Counted from the first letter of the stretch, positions 1 to 8,581 are shown. The stretch: 64,000 nucleotides of DNA from Methylocystis hirsuta (GCF_003722355.1 NZ_QWDD01000004.1:94364-158363); one strand, 5' to 3'. Notes: generated by a model from the letters alone, not told the origin. Numbers and translations: made by a program.

Positions 1-96
1 GCTGCCACGATATCCGCCGGTTTCGCCTTGCCTACGATAGATAAGCCGTCGAACAACACAGACGACGCGAAAGCGGAGAGAAACGTCGTCCCGCAC

Positions 97-678
97 ATGC
101 GTGTCTTCGTGGGCGTGCAGGTCGCGCCTGAAATTGCGCGCGAACTAGCTGACCTTGCGTGCGACCTAAAGCAGTTCTCCGTTCGCCTCGTGGCGGCGGC
201 CGATATTCACGTCACGCTCGTGCCGCCATGGAACGAAGCTTCCATATCGGAAACGCTCGAAAAGCTTCGCCAAGTGACCAATAATTTTGGCGCCTTCGCG
301 TTGACGTTTCAACGTATCTGCTACGGCCCGCAACCAAGACGACCGCGTCTGCTATGGGCGGAATGCGCAGCCACGAATGAAATCGCGGCATTTCATGCCG
401 CGCTCGGACATGCATTTGGGCGCAATGACGAACGGCCATTCCGGCCACATGCGACGCTTGCCCGCTTTCCCAGAAACGGATCTGCGATCGCCAGACGGCA
501 TCCAATCGATCAACAATTGGCGCTCACACAGCAAGTCGATACCATTGCGCTCTTCCAGTCGCCGCCTGGTGGCGGAGGCGGTTATCGAGTCCTCGCGTCT
601 CTCGAATTGGCCGGCAGCGCCGCTTGCATGGCGGCGAACGCGCAATTCTTCGGGCCAAGCTTGGCTGATCGTTCTTGA
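97..678 (+). CDS. thpR: RNA 2',3'-cyclic phosphodiesterase (ThpR / 2'-5' RNA ligase family)
   Basis: A 2H-superfamily phosphoesterase of about 193 residues. The family opens 2',3'-cyclic phosphates on RNA and can join 2'-5' ends in vitro; it acts in the cytoplasm. Two HxT motifs are visible, HVTL around residue 38 and HATL around residue 118, each following a hydrophobic strand as expected. The ATG at 97 is preferred because MRVFVGV is the family's usual first strand; an in-frame TTG at 28 would add 23 residues that look non-family. A GGAG lies about 17 bases upstream, rather far. The tail after the second motif ends in a glycine run and looks less conserved. RtcB and archease lie about 31 kb away, so a shared RNA-repair role is only inferred. 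Confidence 0.88.
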   Translation: MRVFVGVQVAPEIARELADLACDLKQFSVRLVAAADIHVTLVPPWNEASISETLEKLRQVTNNFGAFALTFQRICYGPQPRRPRLLWAECAATNEIAAFHAALGHAFGRNDERPFRPHATLARFPRNGSAIARRHPIDQQLALTQQVDTIALFQSPPGGGGGYRVLASLELAGSAACMAANAQFFGPSLADRS

Positions 679-784
679 TTTCGGCCGTTTCAAGATCCAG
701 TTTCAGATGACCATCCTGGACATTGCCTCCATCACGGGCGGCCATCTGTAAGGCGCCAGGAAATCGGCCCGGGGAGCACGACGA

Positions 785-1255
785 ATGCAAACCTTTCCCG
801 TCGACATCGAACCGGAGCAGATCGTTCGCTGGGTCATTGCCGAACGCCAAGCCGCGCCATCAAAATATCGAGCAATCGCTCGGCGCGCGAAGGAAGTGCG
901 CGAGATGCCGACGAGGAAGGAGTTGCGGCTCGGCGATGCGGAACGCGATGATCTGAGCGAAGTCGCCACCGTGGCGACGTTGCAAATTGCGCCCGTCTCC
1001 CCGAATAAGGACTGGCGTCTGACGATTACCGTCGAGGATGAAATCGGGCCGCTGATACCAGATGAGGGCGCCGAGGCGGAAGCCGAAGAAGAAGAAATCG
1101 ACATAGCCGCCTTTTACGATGAATTCATTCGCTCTGGTCGGGGCAATGCGACCGTCGTCGCAGAGGCGGAGAGTCCGGCCGCCAAGGCGCGCATGATGCG
1201 GTTGCTCGGCGATATCGAGAGGGACCATCATGCCCAACATCGGAAGGAGGCATGA
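785..1255 (+). CDS. hypothetical acidic protein
   Basis: A 156-residue soluble protein that I do not recognise. The N-terminal half is mixed basic/acidic and contains a short VATVATLQIAP stretch. The middle carries an acidic run (AEAEEEEIDI) and the C-terminus is helical and charged. No signal peptide, membrane segment or catalytic motif is visible. The ATG at 785 follows a GGGGAG-like ribosome site about 10 bases upstream. It lies between thpR and another small hypothetical gene on the same strand and may share their transcript. Coding is supported by length, start site and base use rather than by homology. Confidence 0.6.
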   Translation: MQTFPVDIEPEQIVRWVIAERQAAPSKYRAIARRAKEVREMPTRKELRLGDAERDDLSEVATVATLQIAPVSPNKDWRLTITVEDEIGPLIPDEGAEAEAEEEEIDIAAFYDEFIRSGRGNATVVAEAESPAAKARMMRLLGDIERDHHAQHRKEA

Positions 1256-1330
1256 TGTTGAACGGGTCGGCTCTGACGTATTACAATTCGAGGCGCGGCC
1301 GCGCCCAACGAAACTAGCCAGGAGAAACCC

Positions 1331-1597
1331 ATGCCGCAATCTCCAAACCGTACGGAGAAAACTCAGGCGACTGCGACGCATGACGATATGATGGACGTCC
1401 TCGGAAATATGGATGAAGCTAAGGCGCTGGCGATACTGGCCCTGCGTCCGACGATCACCGACATCGAACGAGCCTCCATGTGGCTTTCCGGGGATACCGA
1501 CGTTTTCGGACCCGGCCAGCCTCTGGCAGGCGTCCCTGACCAGATCGTCACGATTCTTACCGCCGACGAAGAGGAGAACTCATTGCGCGCTCGTTAG
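1331..1597 (+). CDS. small hypothetical protein
   Basis: An 88-residue protein with no recognised domain. It is helix-rich in residues 15-45, where alanine and leucine alternate with acidic residues, and has no membrane segment. A strong AGGAGA ribosome site sits 6-7 bases before the ATG at 1331, which makes this a credible gene. It follows the 156-residue gene by 75 bases on the same strand and converges with the DUF3775 gene 12 bases beyond its stop. Confidence 0.55.
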   Translation: MPQSPNRTEKTQATATHDDMMDVLGNMDEAKALAILALRPTITDIERASMWLSGDTDVFGPGQPLAGVPDQIVTILTADEEENSLRAR

Positions 1598-1609
1598 CCG
1601 AGCCGACGG

Positions 1610-2074
1610 TTAGAGTCGCCCTATTTCAAACTCCTCGCAGGAATAGCCGAGCAGCGACAGACCTTCCTCCAAGAAGTCGCCGAGCAGTGGCGTTCCGAGA
1701 AGGTAGTCGGCCGTGCGCTCATTGTGAGCGCGGGCCGCCTCCGCGCGGACTGCTGACCAGTCGTTGGCCGAATAGTCATCGCGCCCCAGCCAAGCCAGGG
1801 CGACAAGATCGACCTGCTCATCCTCCGACAAAGAATTGATAAGAGACGTGAGCTCCTCGACGACAGGGTCGTCCGCATGGTCTTCTAGGACCGCCATGTC
1901 CTTGTCATCCGAAGGATTCGAACCCGGATCCGACTCGGTCACCGCATCCTTGGCGTCAAATTCCTTAGCTTTGATGATGATGAAACAGACTTTCTCGGGC
2001 GAAATCGTAAGTGTTGTTTCATTCTCGCCAGCTGGCGTTTCGGTTTGACTCGATTTTTTCTGCATCCGCATCAC
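1610..2074 (-). CDS. DUF3775 domain-containing protein
   Basis: A 154-residue cytoplasmic protein. The segment beginning ISPEKVCFIIIKAKEFDAK, at about residue 25, and the later DLVALAWLGRDDY segment match my memory of the alphaproteobacterial family DUF3775, whose function is unknown. An acidic low-complexity linker (about residues 45-70) separates the two conserved parts. The protein is acidic overall with no signal or membrane segment. The gene converges with the small hypothetical gene at 1331-1597 and runs opposite to amrS. The family call comes from recall of sequence and should be tested by profile search. Confidence 0.7.
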   Translation of the reverse strand: MMRMQKKSSQTETPAGENETTLTISPEKVCFIIIKAKEFDAKDAVTESDPGSNPSDDKDMAVLEDHADDPVVEELTSLINSLSEDEQVDLVALAWLGRDDYSANDWSAVRAEAARAHNERTADYLLGTPLLGDFLEEGLSLLGYSCEEFEIGRL

Positions 2075-2125
2075 CCGGGGTTATGGGTCGCCACACCCTG
2101 TCGCTTGGCGTGAATTTTCGCGTCA

Positions 2126-2269
2126 ATGAATGCTACCCTAAAATACGCGGAGCAGCTATTGATCCAGATCAGACTCCTGAAGACGCAACTACTAAGGCGT
2201 TCGATGGGGAGCATCGTGAACGAAGGGACCCATTTACGCAATTCCCGAGGAGCCTTCGCTTCTGATTGA
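2126..2269 (+). CDS. possible 47-residue basic protein
   Basis: A short reading frame starting MNATLKYAEQLL and ending in GAFASD. It has an amphipathic helix-like first half and a polar tail. The ribosome site is weak and the family is unknown, so it could be chance. It fills the gap between the DUF3775 gene and amrS; nothing else was seen in that gap. Confidence 0.25.
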   Translation: MNATLKYAEQLLIQIRLLKTQLLRRSMGSIVNEGTHLRNSRGAFASD

Positions 2270-2324
2270 CGCGACAATAAAGCGCAGCTGGCGGCCTTCG
2301 ACAACGCCAGCGTGAGGATACGTT

Positions 2325-3407
2325 ATGGCGCAATTACCTGATGCTTACCCCGCCAAATATTGGCGTAAGCTTGAGGATGGCCGCATCCAATGCGACCTGT
2401 GTCCCCGTCTTTGCAAGCTTTACGAGGGTCAGCGCGCCTTCTGCTTCGTTCGCGCCCGGCACGGCGACCAGATCGTGTCGACGACTTATGGCCGTTCGAG
2501 CGGTTTTTGCATCGATCCCGTAGAGAAGAAGGGACTCAATCATTTCTTGCCGGGAACTCCGGCGCTGTCTTTCGGAACGAGCGGCTGCAACCTCGGGTGT
2601 AAATTTTGCCAGAACTGGGACATCAGCAAGGCGCGCGAATTTGACGTGCTTGCAGAGCGCGCCAGCCCGGAAAATATTGCGCGCGCCGCGCAACGGTTCG
2701 GATGCTCAAGCGTCGCCTACACATACAACGATCCCACAATCTTTCACGAATATGCGGTCGACACGGCGATCGCCTGCAGAGCGCTGGGCGTCAAGAATAT
2801 TGCGGTCACCGCCGGCTATGTCTGTCCGGAGCCGCGCGCCACGTTCTATCGACACATGGATGCGGTCAATATCGATCTGAAGGGATTCACTGACGACTTT
2901 TACCACAAGGTCTGTTACGCGCATTTGCAACCGGTTCTCGACACGCTCATTTATTTAAAGCGTGAGACGACCGTATGGCTCGAGATCACAACATTGCTCA
3001 TTCCCGGCCTCAACGACTCCGATGAGGAGATCGAGAAGATGACGCAATGGGGGGTAGAAAATCTCGGTTCGGACGTGCCGTGGCACTTTACGACGTTTCA
3101 CCCAGATTGGAGAATGAGGGACATTCCCGCAACGCCGCGCGAGACCCTGGCCCGCGCTCGTCGCATCGCGATGAAGAATGGCGTTCGTTACGCCTTTACA
3201 GGCAACATCCATGATCCAGCCGGACAAAGCACTTATTGCCACAATTGTCGGACGCTTCTTATAGAGCGGAATGGATACGAGATCACGACCTGGCGCTTGA
3301 GCCCCGATGGCAAATGCGACAACTGTGCCGCCGCATGCGCTGGCGTGTTCGGCCCGTCGCCTGGAGCGTGGGGCGCAAGGCGGATGCCGATCGCAGTGAG
3401 CATTTGA
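2325..3407 (+). CDS. amrS: AmmeMemoRadiSam-type radical SAM enzyme (AmrS)
   Basis: A 360-residue radical-SAM protein. The cluster motif is CNLGCKFC (C88, C92, C95), preceded by an N-terminal cysteine group CDLCPRLC (residues 23-30) and followed by a C-terminal cysteine-rich segment (CHNC, then CDNC). This layout is typical of AmrS. The AmmeMemoRadiSam system also includes a Memo-like protein and an AMMECR1-like protein; neither gene is in this window, so this copy is an orphan here. The substrate of the family is not established. Start: ATG at 2325 after GAGGATACGTT. It is transcribed away from the DUF3775 gene and converges with the SAM synthetase gene, with 70 bases between their ends. Confidence 0.88.
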   Translation: MAQLPDAYPAKYWRKLEDGRIQCDLCPRLCKLYEGQRAFCFVRARHGDQIVSTTYGRSSGFCIDPVEKKGLNHFLPGTPALSFGTSGCNLGCKFCQNWDISKAREFDVLAERASPENIARAAQRFGCSSVAYTYNDPTIFHEYAVDTAIACRALGVKNIAVTAGYVCPEPRATFYRHMDAVNIDLKGFTDDFYHKVCYAHLQPVLDTLIYLKRETTVWLEITTLLIPGLNDSDEEIEKMTQWGVENLGSDVPWHFTTFHPDWRMRDIPATPRETLARARRIAMKNGVRYAFTGNIHDPAGQSTYCHNCRTLLIERNGYEITTWRLSPDGKCDNCAAACAGVFGPSPGAWGARRMPIAVSI

Positions 3408-3478
3408 GCGGACGCGGACGCCGAACGGAAGACGCTATTAAGCCCTCGGCGGTTTTTCGATCCAGCGCCGCAATAGCG

Positions 3479-4684
3479 CTAACACACAGGGATTCCGCCG
3501 ACCAGAAAGCGCCCCCATAGTCGAGCGACGCCGGGCAATAGCCGTGCAACGATCTCGTTGACGCGCCCCTCGACGTCCCGGCTGATGTGTCCATCAATCG
3601 TGTTCACTCGCACGATCACCGTTTGCGGCTGATCGATCGGCGCTCCAATCCTGCTTACCAGATAGCATTCGGCCGCTTGGACCTCCCCGATCTCATCGAC
3701 GAGGCTCTCCGCGATCTGTTGCGCCATGGCGCCGTAAAGTTTGCCGACATGCGTTAGAGGGTTCTTGCCTGCGGCTGCTTCGAGACTCATGGGGCGCAAC
3801 GGCGTGATCAAGCCGTTCGATCGGTTTCCCCGCCCTGTCTCGCCATCGTCGCCGGATTCGGCAGACGTTCCGGTGACGGTCAGATAGATCGCGCCGCGCT
3901 CAGGATCGTCGGCAGCATTGACAAGGATCTGGATTGGTTTGTCGGTCACCGATCTGGCTGTGTCTTTGGAGAATTCTACGACCCGTCGCTTGGCGTCGGC
4001 ATAGGCCTCGGGACCAGAGAGAAATCGGCCGATCAGGGCGCAAGCGATCGTCAGCGTTATGGTCTCGTGATCGCGGACGCCCATTATCTTTACGTCTTGG
4101 CCGCAGGCGGGGAAATCTAACTTCGTTTCGGGCGCATTGAGGCGACGCTCGACCGCGAGGACAATCTTCTCGAGTTCGGTAAGAGGCGCGAAACCCACGC
4201 CGCACGAGGTGTCGTTGCAGAGCAGGACGCCACGCTCCCGTTGGCGTAGCATTATGTCGACAAGATCCCGCGAGCCCGGCCTTACCAGACAATGCAATCG
4301 GATATGTTTATCTGGGTCGAGGGCGTGGAAATGATCATGAAAAAAGCTCGCAACGGCCTGTCGGGCAAGCTCCTCGACGGCGACGCGCTCGCCGGCGTAC
4401 TCAATCGTCGCGCGGCCCGACAGATAAAGATCAATCGGCTCGATCACTTCGCCGGCTCCGAACGCGGCGTTAGCCTGCCCGGCCGTCAGAAGCGCTTTGT
4501 CCACATTGTGATGGAGAATGCGGCCGAAACGCTCCAAATAGCGGCGTGACAGCGCAACGCTCAGGCGTTCGCTCAACATGTCGCAAATCGTGTCAGGATG
4601 GCCGAGGCCTTTTCTCTCGACGACTTCAACGGAGCGCGAACCGGCGAGCGGCCCTTCAAGCCTTTCAACGCTGATGTTGTTCAT
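3479..4684 (-). CDS. archaeal-type S-adenosylmethionine synthetase (methionine adenosyltransferase)
   Basis: A 401-residue enzyme of the archaeal MAT family, not the usual bacterial MetK. It makes S-adenosylmethionine from methionine and ATP. Family signatures seen are the N-terminal [13 protein letters not shown], the HHNVDKALL segment, the [11 protein letters not shown] segment, and the KIMGVRDH and [12 protein letters not shown] segments. Length equals the family norm of about 400. The start at 4684 lies 20 bases inside the preceding CheR-type gene, implying translational coupling. Bacteria carrying this family usually also have a chromosomal metK, so this is probably an accessory SAM source. 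Its neighbours, a SAM-dependent methyltransferase and a radical SAM enzyme, both use SAM. Confidence 0.9.
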   Translation of the reverse strand: MNNISVERLEGPLAGSRSVEVVERKGLGHPDTICDMLSERLSVALSRRYLERFGRILHHNVDKALLTAGQANAAFGAGEVIEPIDLYLSGRATIEYAGERVAVEELARQAVASFFHDHFHALDPDKHIRLHCLVRPGSRDLVDIMLRQRERGVLLCNDTSCGVGFAPLTELEKIVLAVERRLNAPETKLDFPACGQDVKIMGVRDHETITLTIACALIGRFLSGPEAYADAKRRVVEFSKDTARSVTDKPIQILVNAADDPERGAIYLTVTGTSAESGDDGETGRGNRSNGLITPLRPMSLEAAAGKNPLTHVGKLYGAMAQQIAESLVDEIGEVQAAECYLVSRIGAPIDQPQTVIVRVNTIDGHISRDVEGRVNEIVARLLPGVARLWGRFLVGGIPVC

Positions 4685-5537
4685 GACCGCGATGCTCCCG
4701 CTCCTCGAGCTCTGGTCGAGGAGACAGTGTCTTGCAAAGAATTTCCCGGCAACCGGAGATTGGCGTAAACACGCGACCGTCGTCCGGCAGTGTCTCGTGC
4801 GCGCCGATCACCAGACAACCGCCGGCGTGCAACGCCCCCGCAATGCGGTCAAGCGTTTGGCGCTGTCGTTCGATGTCGAAATAGGTAAAGACAAGATTGC
4901 GGCACAGGATGAGGTCAAAGAAGCCCGCAGGAATTTCCGACCTGATGTCCTGAAAAAGGAAGGCGAGTCCTTCACAATATTCGGCGCGAACGCAATAGCG
5001 ATCGCCATCCCGCGTAAACGCTATCTCACGCCAGCGAGCGGGAACGTCTTTGAGGCTACTCGAAGAGAAGCACCCCTTCTCCGCGCGGCAAAGAACGGTT
5101 GGATCGGCGTCGCTGCCAATGATCTCGAGCCGCCCTCTCGGCAGTCGTGGGCGCACATCAAGCTCCCAAAGGAGCTTGAGCGTGTAAACCTCTTCGCCGC
5201 AAGCGCAGCCTGCACACCAACAACGGACCGCGCGGTCTTGCAGACAGGCCGTCTTGCCGAGATCAGGAAGAACGCGCGCGCTCAACGTGTCGAATACGCG
5301 TTTGTCGCGATAGAAGCAGGAAATCGTAATGTGGCAAAGTCCATCGAGTCTGCCCCATTCCGCCGGGTCATTTTGGAGCTGATCGCGATACTGATCGAGC
5401 GTCTTCAATTTCAGCTCGGCCAGCCGACGACCCAGTCGTTTGCCCACCTGACGGCGAACTTTACGAAAACCTTCCCACCGCAGGCGCAAGCGCGGCAGCG
5501 CACACTGCAGAAAGGCTACAAGCTCTTGATCGCGCAT
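4665..5537 (-). CDS. CheR-type SAM-dependent methyltransferase
   Basis: About 290 residues from an internal ATG at 5537; an upstream in-frame ATG at 5594 would add 19 residues. The fold and motifs follow CheR: an N-terminal helical part, then AGCACGEE (motif I, SAM binding), GSDADPTVL (acidic motif II) and FDLILCRNLVFTYFD (motif IV-like). Chemotaxis CheR methylates receptor glutamates, but no chemotaxis genes are nearby, so the substrate is unknown. Motif I has cysteines (WCAGCACGEE) where CheR usually has S/T/G. Its 3' end overlaps the SAM synthetase start by 20 bases, so methyl donor supply and use appear to be co-expressed. Confidence 0.85.
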   Translation of the reverse strand: MRDQELVAFLQCALPRLRLRWEGFRKVRRQVGKRLGRRLAELKLKTLDQYRDQLQNDPAEWGRLDGLCHITISCFYRDKRVFDTLSARVLPDLGKTACLQDRAVRCWCAGCACGEEVYTLKLLWELDVRPRLPRGRLEIIGSDADPTVLCRAEKGCFSSSSLKDVPARWREIAFTRDGDRYCVRAEYCEGLAFLFQDIRSEIPAGFFDLILCRNLVFTYFDIERQRQTLDRIAGALHAGGCLVIGAHETLPDDGRVFTPISGCREILCKTLSPRPELEEREHRGHEQHQR

Positions 5538-5676
5538 CGTGAGCTCGATCTCGATGGCTTCCGCATTTTCACGTCGTCGCCCAGACGCAGCCAATATCGC
5601 TGGCTTTGGGTCCGAAAGAAATCAAGACATCCGATTGAGCGAGCGCCCTGTTCCAAATCTGTCCAGGCCGCCGAAT

Positions 5677-5919
5677 TCAACGGATTGCACCTAGCCGCTC
5701 GGCCACCTCATCGAAAGAGCTTCTCGTCACATATTCGACAGGTTCTGTTACACTCCTGCTGAGGAAGAATCTTGCCGTTCCGCCTTCGGCCTTGTCGATG
5801 CGCTCGATCGCCGCCAAATTGAAAACGACTGGTTTGTCCCAATGGATTTCGCCTTCGAAGCCCACTTCGTAGGCTACAATGTATTTGGGGTTAGCGTCGT
5901 ACTGCATGTCCGACTCCAT
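5677..5919 (-). CDS. small hypothetical protein
   Basis: An 80-residue protein without recognised family. It contains a YIVAYEVGFEGEIHWDKPVVF segment of likely beta strands followed by a charged helix (DEVAERLGAIR). No signal or membrane segment. It sits upstream of the CheR-type gene on the same strand, with 139 bases between them, so it may lead that operon. A start at the second methionine (position 5907) is possible. Confidence 0.55.
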   Translation of the reverse strand: MESDMQYDANPKYIVAYEVGFEGEIHWDKPVVFNLAAIERIDKAEGGTARFFLSRSVTEPVEYVTRSSFDEVAERLGAIR

Positions 5920-6302
5920 TGCGAATGTGAACGCGGCTGAGGCGGCGTCGAAACAACGAGATTGACGCCACGAGGAGGACTTCTTCGTCGCACTCGCGTT
6001 TGCCGCTGCATATTATTTCACCATAAATCCAACTCATTCGAACATGAAATCGCATAACGTCGCATGAACGAGACGGCGCCGGCGTCATCGCTCTCTAGCT
6101 CGACCGGAGCGACAACTGTTGAATATGACTTGACCCGCATCAACGCCTAGAACGAATTGAACCGGTAGTGTTTAATTTGTACGAGCAACCCTATTTCTTG
6201 GGTTGTGTTCGCGGGCTGGGGAGGCGCATGGAGCCGGGGGACAATGAAGCAAGCGGAAGCGCTGCGATAAGCCCCTGTACGACTAATCTCAGGAGTTTTC
6301 CC
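5920..6302. other. intergenic region upstream of the CBS gene
   Basis: Divergent spacer of 383 bases between the minus-strand 80-residue gene and the CBS gene. It holds the FNR/FixK-like site at 6130-6143 and the outer edge of the long inverted repeat. No convincing protein gene was seen. Confidence 0.6.
6130..6143. promoter_or_regulatory. FNR/FixK-type operator
   Basis: The 14-mer TTGACCCGCATCAA has two perfect half-sites in the pattern TTGA-N6-TCAA, the consensus for the CRP/FNR activators FNR, Anr and FixK. It lies 160 bases before the CBS start codon. This suggests induction under low oxygen; binding is not shown by sequence alone. Confidence 0.55.
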
Positions 6303-6722
6303 ATGAAGGTTCGAGATATAATGCATAGGGGCGTCGAATGGCTTTCGCCCGATACGCCGATCGCGACTGTGGCGAAGAAGATGCTGGAACATGACATCGG
6401 CGCGATCCCAGTCGGTGAAAATGACCGTCTTGTCGATATGGTCACCGACCGCGACATCACGATTAGGGCCGTTGTTCAGGGTAAGGATATCTCTAAGCTC
6501 ATGGCGCGCGACGTGATGACCAGCGGCGTCATCTATTGTCGCGATGCCGAGGAGATCGACGATGCGGCGCGCATCATGGAAAGCGAGCAGATTCGCCGCC
6601 TTCCAGTGATCGACGAGAACAAGCGCATGGTTGGAATTGTCACTCTTGGCGATATTTCTCATGCAGGGTCGCGCGACCTCTCGGCCGAAGTTATGAAGGC
6701 CGTTTCGGCGCATCACGCCTGA
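6303..6722 (+). CDS. CBS-pair domain protein
   Basis: A 139-residue stand-alone protein made of two CBS motifs (about residues 1-60 and 68-128), each with the GAIPV or RRLPVID core followed by the VTDRDI or VTLGDI helix. CBS pairs bind adenosyl ligands (AMP, ATP, SAM) and act as energy or redox sensors in the cytoplasm. The ATG at 6303 follows AGGAG by 6-7 bases, so the longer in-frame extension from 6168 is rejected. An FNR/FixK-type site lies 160 bases upstream and a DUF2267 gene follows. Such pairs are common in oxygen-limitation regulons. A damaged copy is at 63505-63923. Confidence 0.88.
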   Translation: MKVRDIMHRGVEWLSPDTPIATVAKKMLEHDIGAIPVGENDRLVDMVTDRDITIRAVVQGKDISKLMARDVMTSGVIYCRDAEEIDDAARIMESEQIRRLPVIDENKRMVGIVTLGDISHAGSRDLSAEVMKAVSAHHA

Positions 6723-6866
6723 GCCGTTAAGCCACAGCGTGAATTCGCTGTCGCGACCGGCGCCGGATCGGTCGATAAATACAGCGCGTGCGAGGGGGCG
6801 CTTGCTGCAGCGTGATGCGTCCCAAAGGCCTTTGCTATAGGAACCTTACACTGGGGAGCGCGTCAC

Positions 6867-7290
6867 ATGAGCACAACAGGTTTCGAGGCAATTGATCACA
6901 CGGTTCAGTTGACCCATCGCTGGGTCAACTGAATTGGATGCAATGGTTGGTTGGGGCAACAAGCCGCGCGCCTATCGCTTAATCAGGACGGTGCTTCAAG
7001 CTGTACGCGACTGGTTGCAGGTAAACGATGCCGCGCATCTCGGCGCGCAGTTGCCGCTCTTGCTGCGTGGGGTCTACTACGAAGACTGGCGGCCCGCCGC
7101 CACCCCGGTCAAGAAGCGCGACAAAGCGAGTTTCCTCGCCCGGATTGACGACGCCTTCGTCACCGACCCGATGAGCGACACCTTGGAGGCGGTCACGGCG
7201 ACATTCCGTCTGCTCTCAGATAAAATCAGCGGCGGCGAGATTGACAAGGTGCGCCAAGCCCTGCCATCCGACCTGCGCGCGCTATGGCCT
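6867..7290 (+). pseudogene. DUF2267 gene, frameshifted
   Basis: DUF2267 proteins are small cytoplasmic proteins of unknown function, frequent in stress and low-oxygen gene sets. The reading frame starts at the ATG at 6867 (MSTTGFEAIDH) and stops at codon 22. The rest of the domain (LDAMVGWGN to LRALWP) continues in another frame from about 6934. Removing the T at 6930 restores a gap-free match to the family pattern THxWLxxL-x-x-x-x-GW. The 3' end runs directly into a transposase fragment at about 7288. The same T is present in the inverted copy, so this frameshift predates the duplication or was homogenised. Confidence 0.8.
6904..6933. other. perfect hairpin at the DUF2267 frameshift
   Basis: Arms TTCAGTTGACCCA and TGGGTCAACTGAA are perfectly complementary (13 bp) around the loop TCGC. 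The extra T that breaks the DUF2267 frame is the base that completes the right arm. No T-run follows, so it is not a standard terminator. Confidence 0.85.
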
Positions 7291-7440
7291 CCGCCAGCAT
7301 CGAATCCACGGTGAAGCAATTGATCAATCAACGCATGTGCAAAAAGCGTCAGATGCGATGGTCTCGGCTAGGCGCTCAGCTGATGCTCCATGTCCGGACT
7401 GCTCATCTCAACGGAACTCTCGAACGCTACTGCCGTCTGC
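7284..7440 (+). mobile_element. transposase C-terminal fragment
   Basis: About 50 codons starting ASIESTVKQLINQRM and including KKRQMRWSRLGAQLML resemble the C-terminal end of DDE transposases, probably the ISKra4-like group. The catalytic part is absent. It is fused to the 3' end of the DUF2267 gene and duplicated in the inverted copy (62788-62944). Confidence 0.6.
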
Positions 7441-7967
7441 CGCAGCCAGTTGAATGGACATGGCCGCCTGACCCCCCAACTTCTTTCTGGTCTCCATTTG
7501 ATGGCCTTCTCTTCTCGGTTGAGCTTCGAGCTGAGCCGCGTCGCGCAAGCATTCGAAAGCCATTTTCGCTACGCCGGGGCGTCTCGCCGTCTTCGGGAAC
7601 GTCGCCTGCGCCGCCCATCGGCGCGCGTCAAATCTTCAAAAAGGTTGGAGAAACAAATTCGCAAATTGGATGGCAACAAAACTGCGCGAGAATTCCTCGT
7701 CGGCATAGGTGTCGATTGGCAGTTCAATCCGGGACTCGGGGTGAATGGTCCCCTTTGCGGCATTTCATGTGAGACTTTAGCGGCCTGAGTCTCGATTGAA
7801 AGGGTAAGGCAGTGCGCGAATTTTCTTAGGCGAAGCTGGCATCGCTCTCGAAAATGCCTCGGTCGATCGACCGGTCGACGAGTTCCATTTTGAGTGCCCA
7901 AAGTGTCTGCGCCAGTCTCGATTAAACTGCCTGAGTGGGCACTTCAGTCTCAGCCATCTCATTGAGA

Positions 7968-8370
7968 TCATTCAATGGGCGAGTCCCACCTTGAAAGGCA
8001 AATCGACATCAGGAGCCATCTTGGCTGGCTCTGTTCCACTTTCGGTGCAAGAGCCGGTAATTGCGCCCTCACGTGGCCCTGCATGTTGCGAAATAAAAAA
8101 ATCAGCACACGGGGCGCCCGCGCATCGACGTGATAATCGATCCCGACGCCGCAGACGCGCCATTCACAAAACTCGTAGGGCTCGGCGGGCGAGGACTTCA
8201 GCGCCGGGCGGTCGATCTCCTCCAACAATCGCCGGCGCGTCGCGCCAAGCCGGCGGATCGGGCGCTCCTCGTTGAGGCGCGCGAGGAGTTCTTCGATCGC
8301 CGCGTTCACTTCTGCGAGGCTGTAAAAAGTCCGTCGGCGCAGTCGCCCCAGAAGCCACTGCTCGACAATG
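7968..8370 (-). mobile_element. IS21-type transposase (IstA) C-terminal fragment
   Basis: The minus-strand reading frame contains RRTFYSLAEVNAAIEELL, then RLGATRRRLLEEIDRPAL and a segment close to PAEPYEFCEWRV and GIDYHVD. These are typical of the C-terminal third of IstA. The N-terminal integrase core and the partner istB are missing. After VDARA the sequence loses similarity. At its 5' side it is joined to an ISL3 end. The stretch 7710-7967, just beyond the inverted-repeat boundary, probably also derives from this element but holds no gene. Confidence 0.75.
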
Positions 8371-8436
8371 AGCGACCAGAACTCCTCCGGGCGCGCCTGC
8401 TTCCTGCGTAGACTGCCGCAACAGGAAGTGAAGTAG
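8371..8436 (+). mobile_element. ISL3-type 3' end remnant
   Basis: The plus strand encodes the transposase end LLRARLLPA followed by a terminal sequence containing GCAACAGGAAGTGAAG. The same arrangement and nearly the same bases occur at the end of the ISL3 fragment at 28356 (minus strand). The rest of the element is absent. Confidence 0.5.
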
Positions 8437-8581
8437 AACCAATTAAATGGCTCCGATTCAATCATTGATTTTTATGAAAACGCATTCTCACGCCAAGATG
8501 GCTCCCGACACTGGCGACGAGCACATCAGGCAGAAGCAAAGCGCTCATATCAAAATGCAACTGTAATGTTAAGGGGTCAGC

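Larger units (their letters stand above)
6226..7709 (+). repeat. long inverted repeat, copy 1
   Basis: This block recurs in reverse orientation at 62519-64000. By base-by-base comparison the two copies show no substitutions and four single-base indels over about 1.48 kb. The inner boundary is sharp: identity ends at 7709 here and at 62519 there. The outer boundary lies at or before 6226, because copy 2 reaches the window edge. It carries the CBS gene, the DUF2267 gene, a transposase fragment and part of a small reading frame. Confidence 0.97.

Noticed and set aside
4578..5762. 394-codon plus-strand open frame
   Set aside because: Antisense to the CheR-type gene and the start of the SAM synthetase; no recognisable domain.
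5891..6088. 65-codon minus-strand frame upstream of the 80-residue gene
   Set aside because: No ribosome site and no recognisable content, and it overlaps the start of a better frame.
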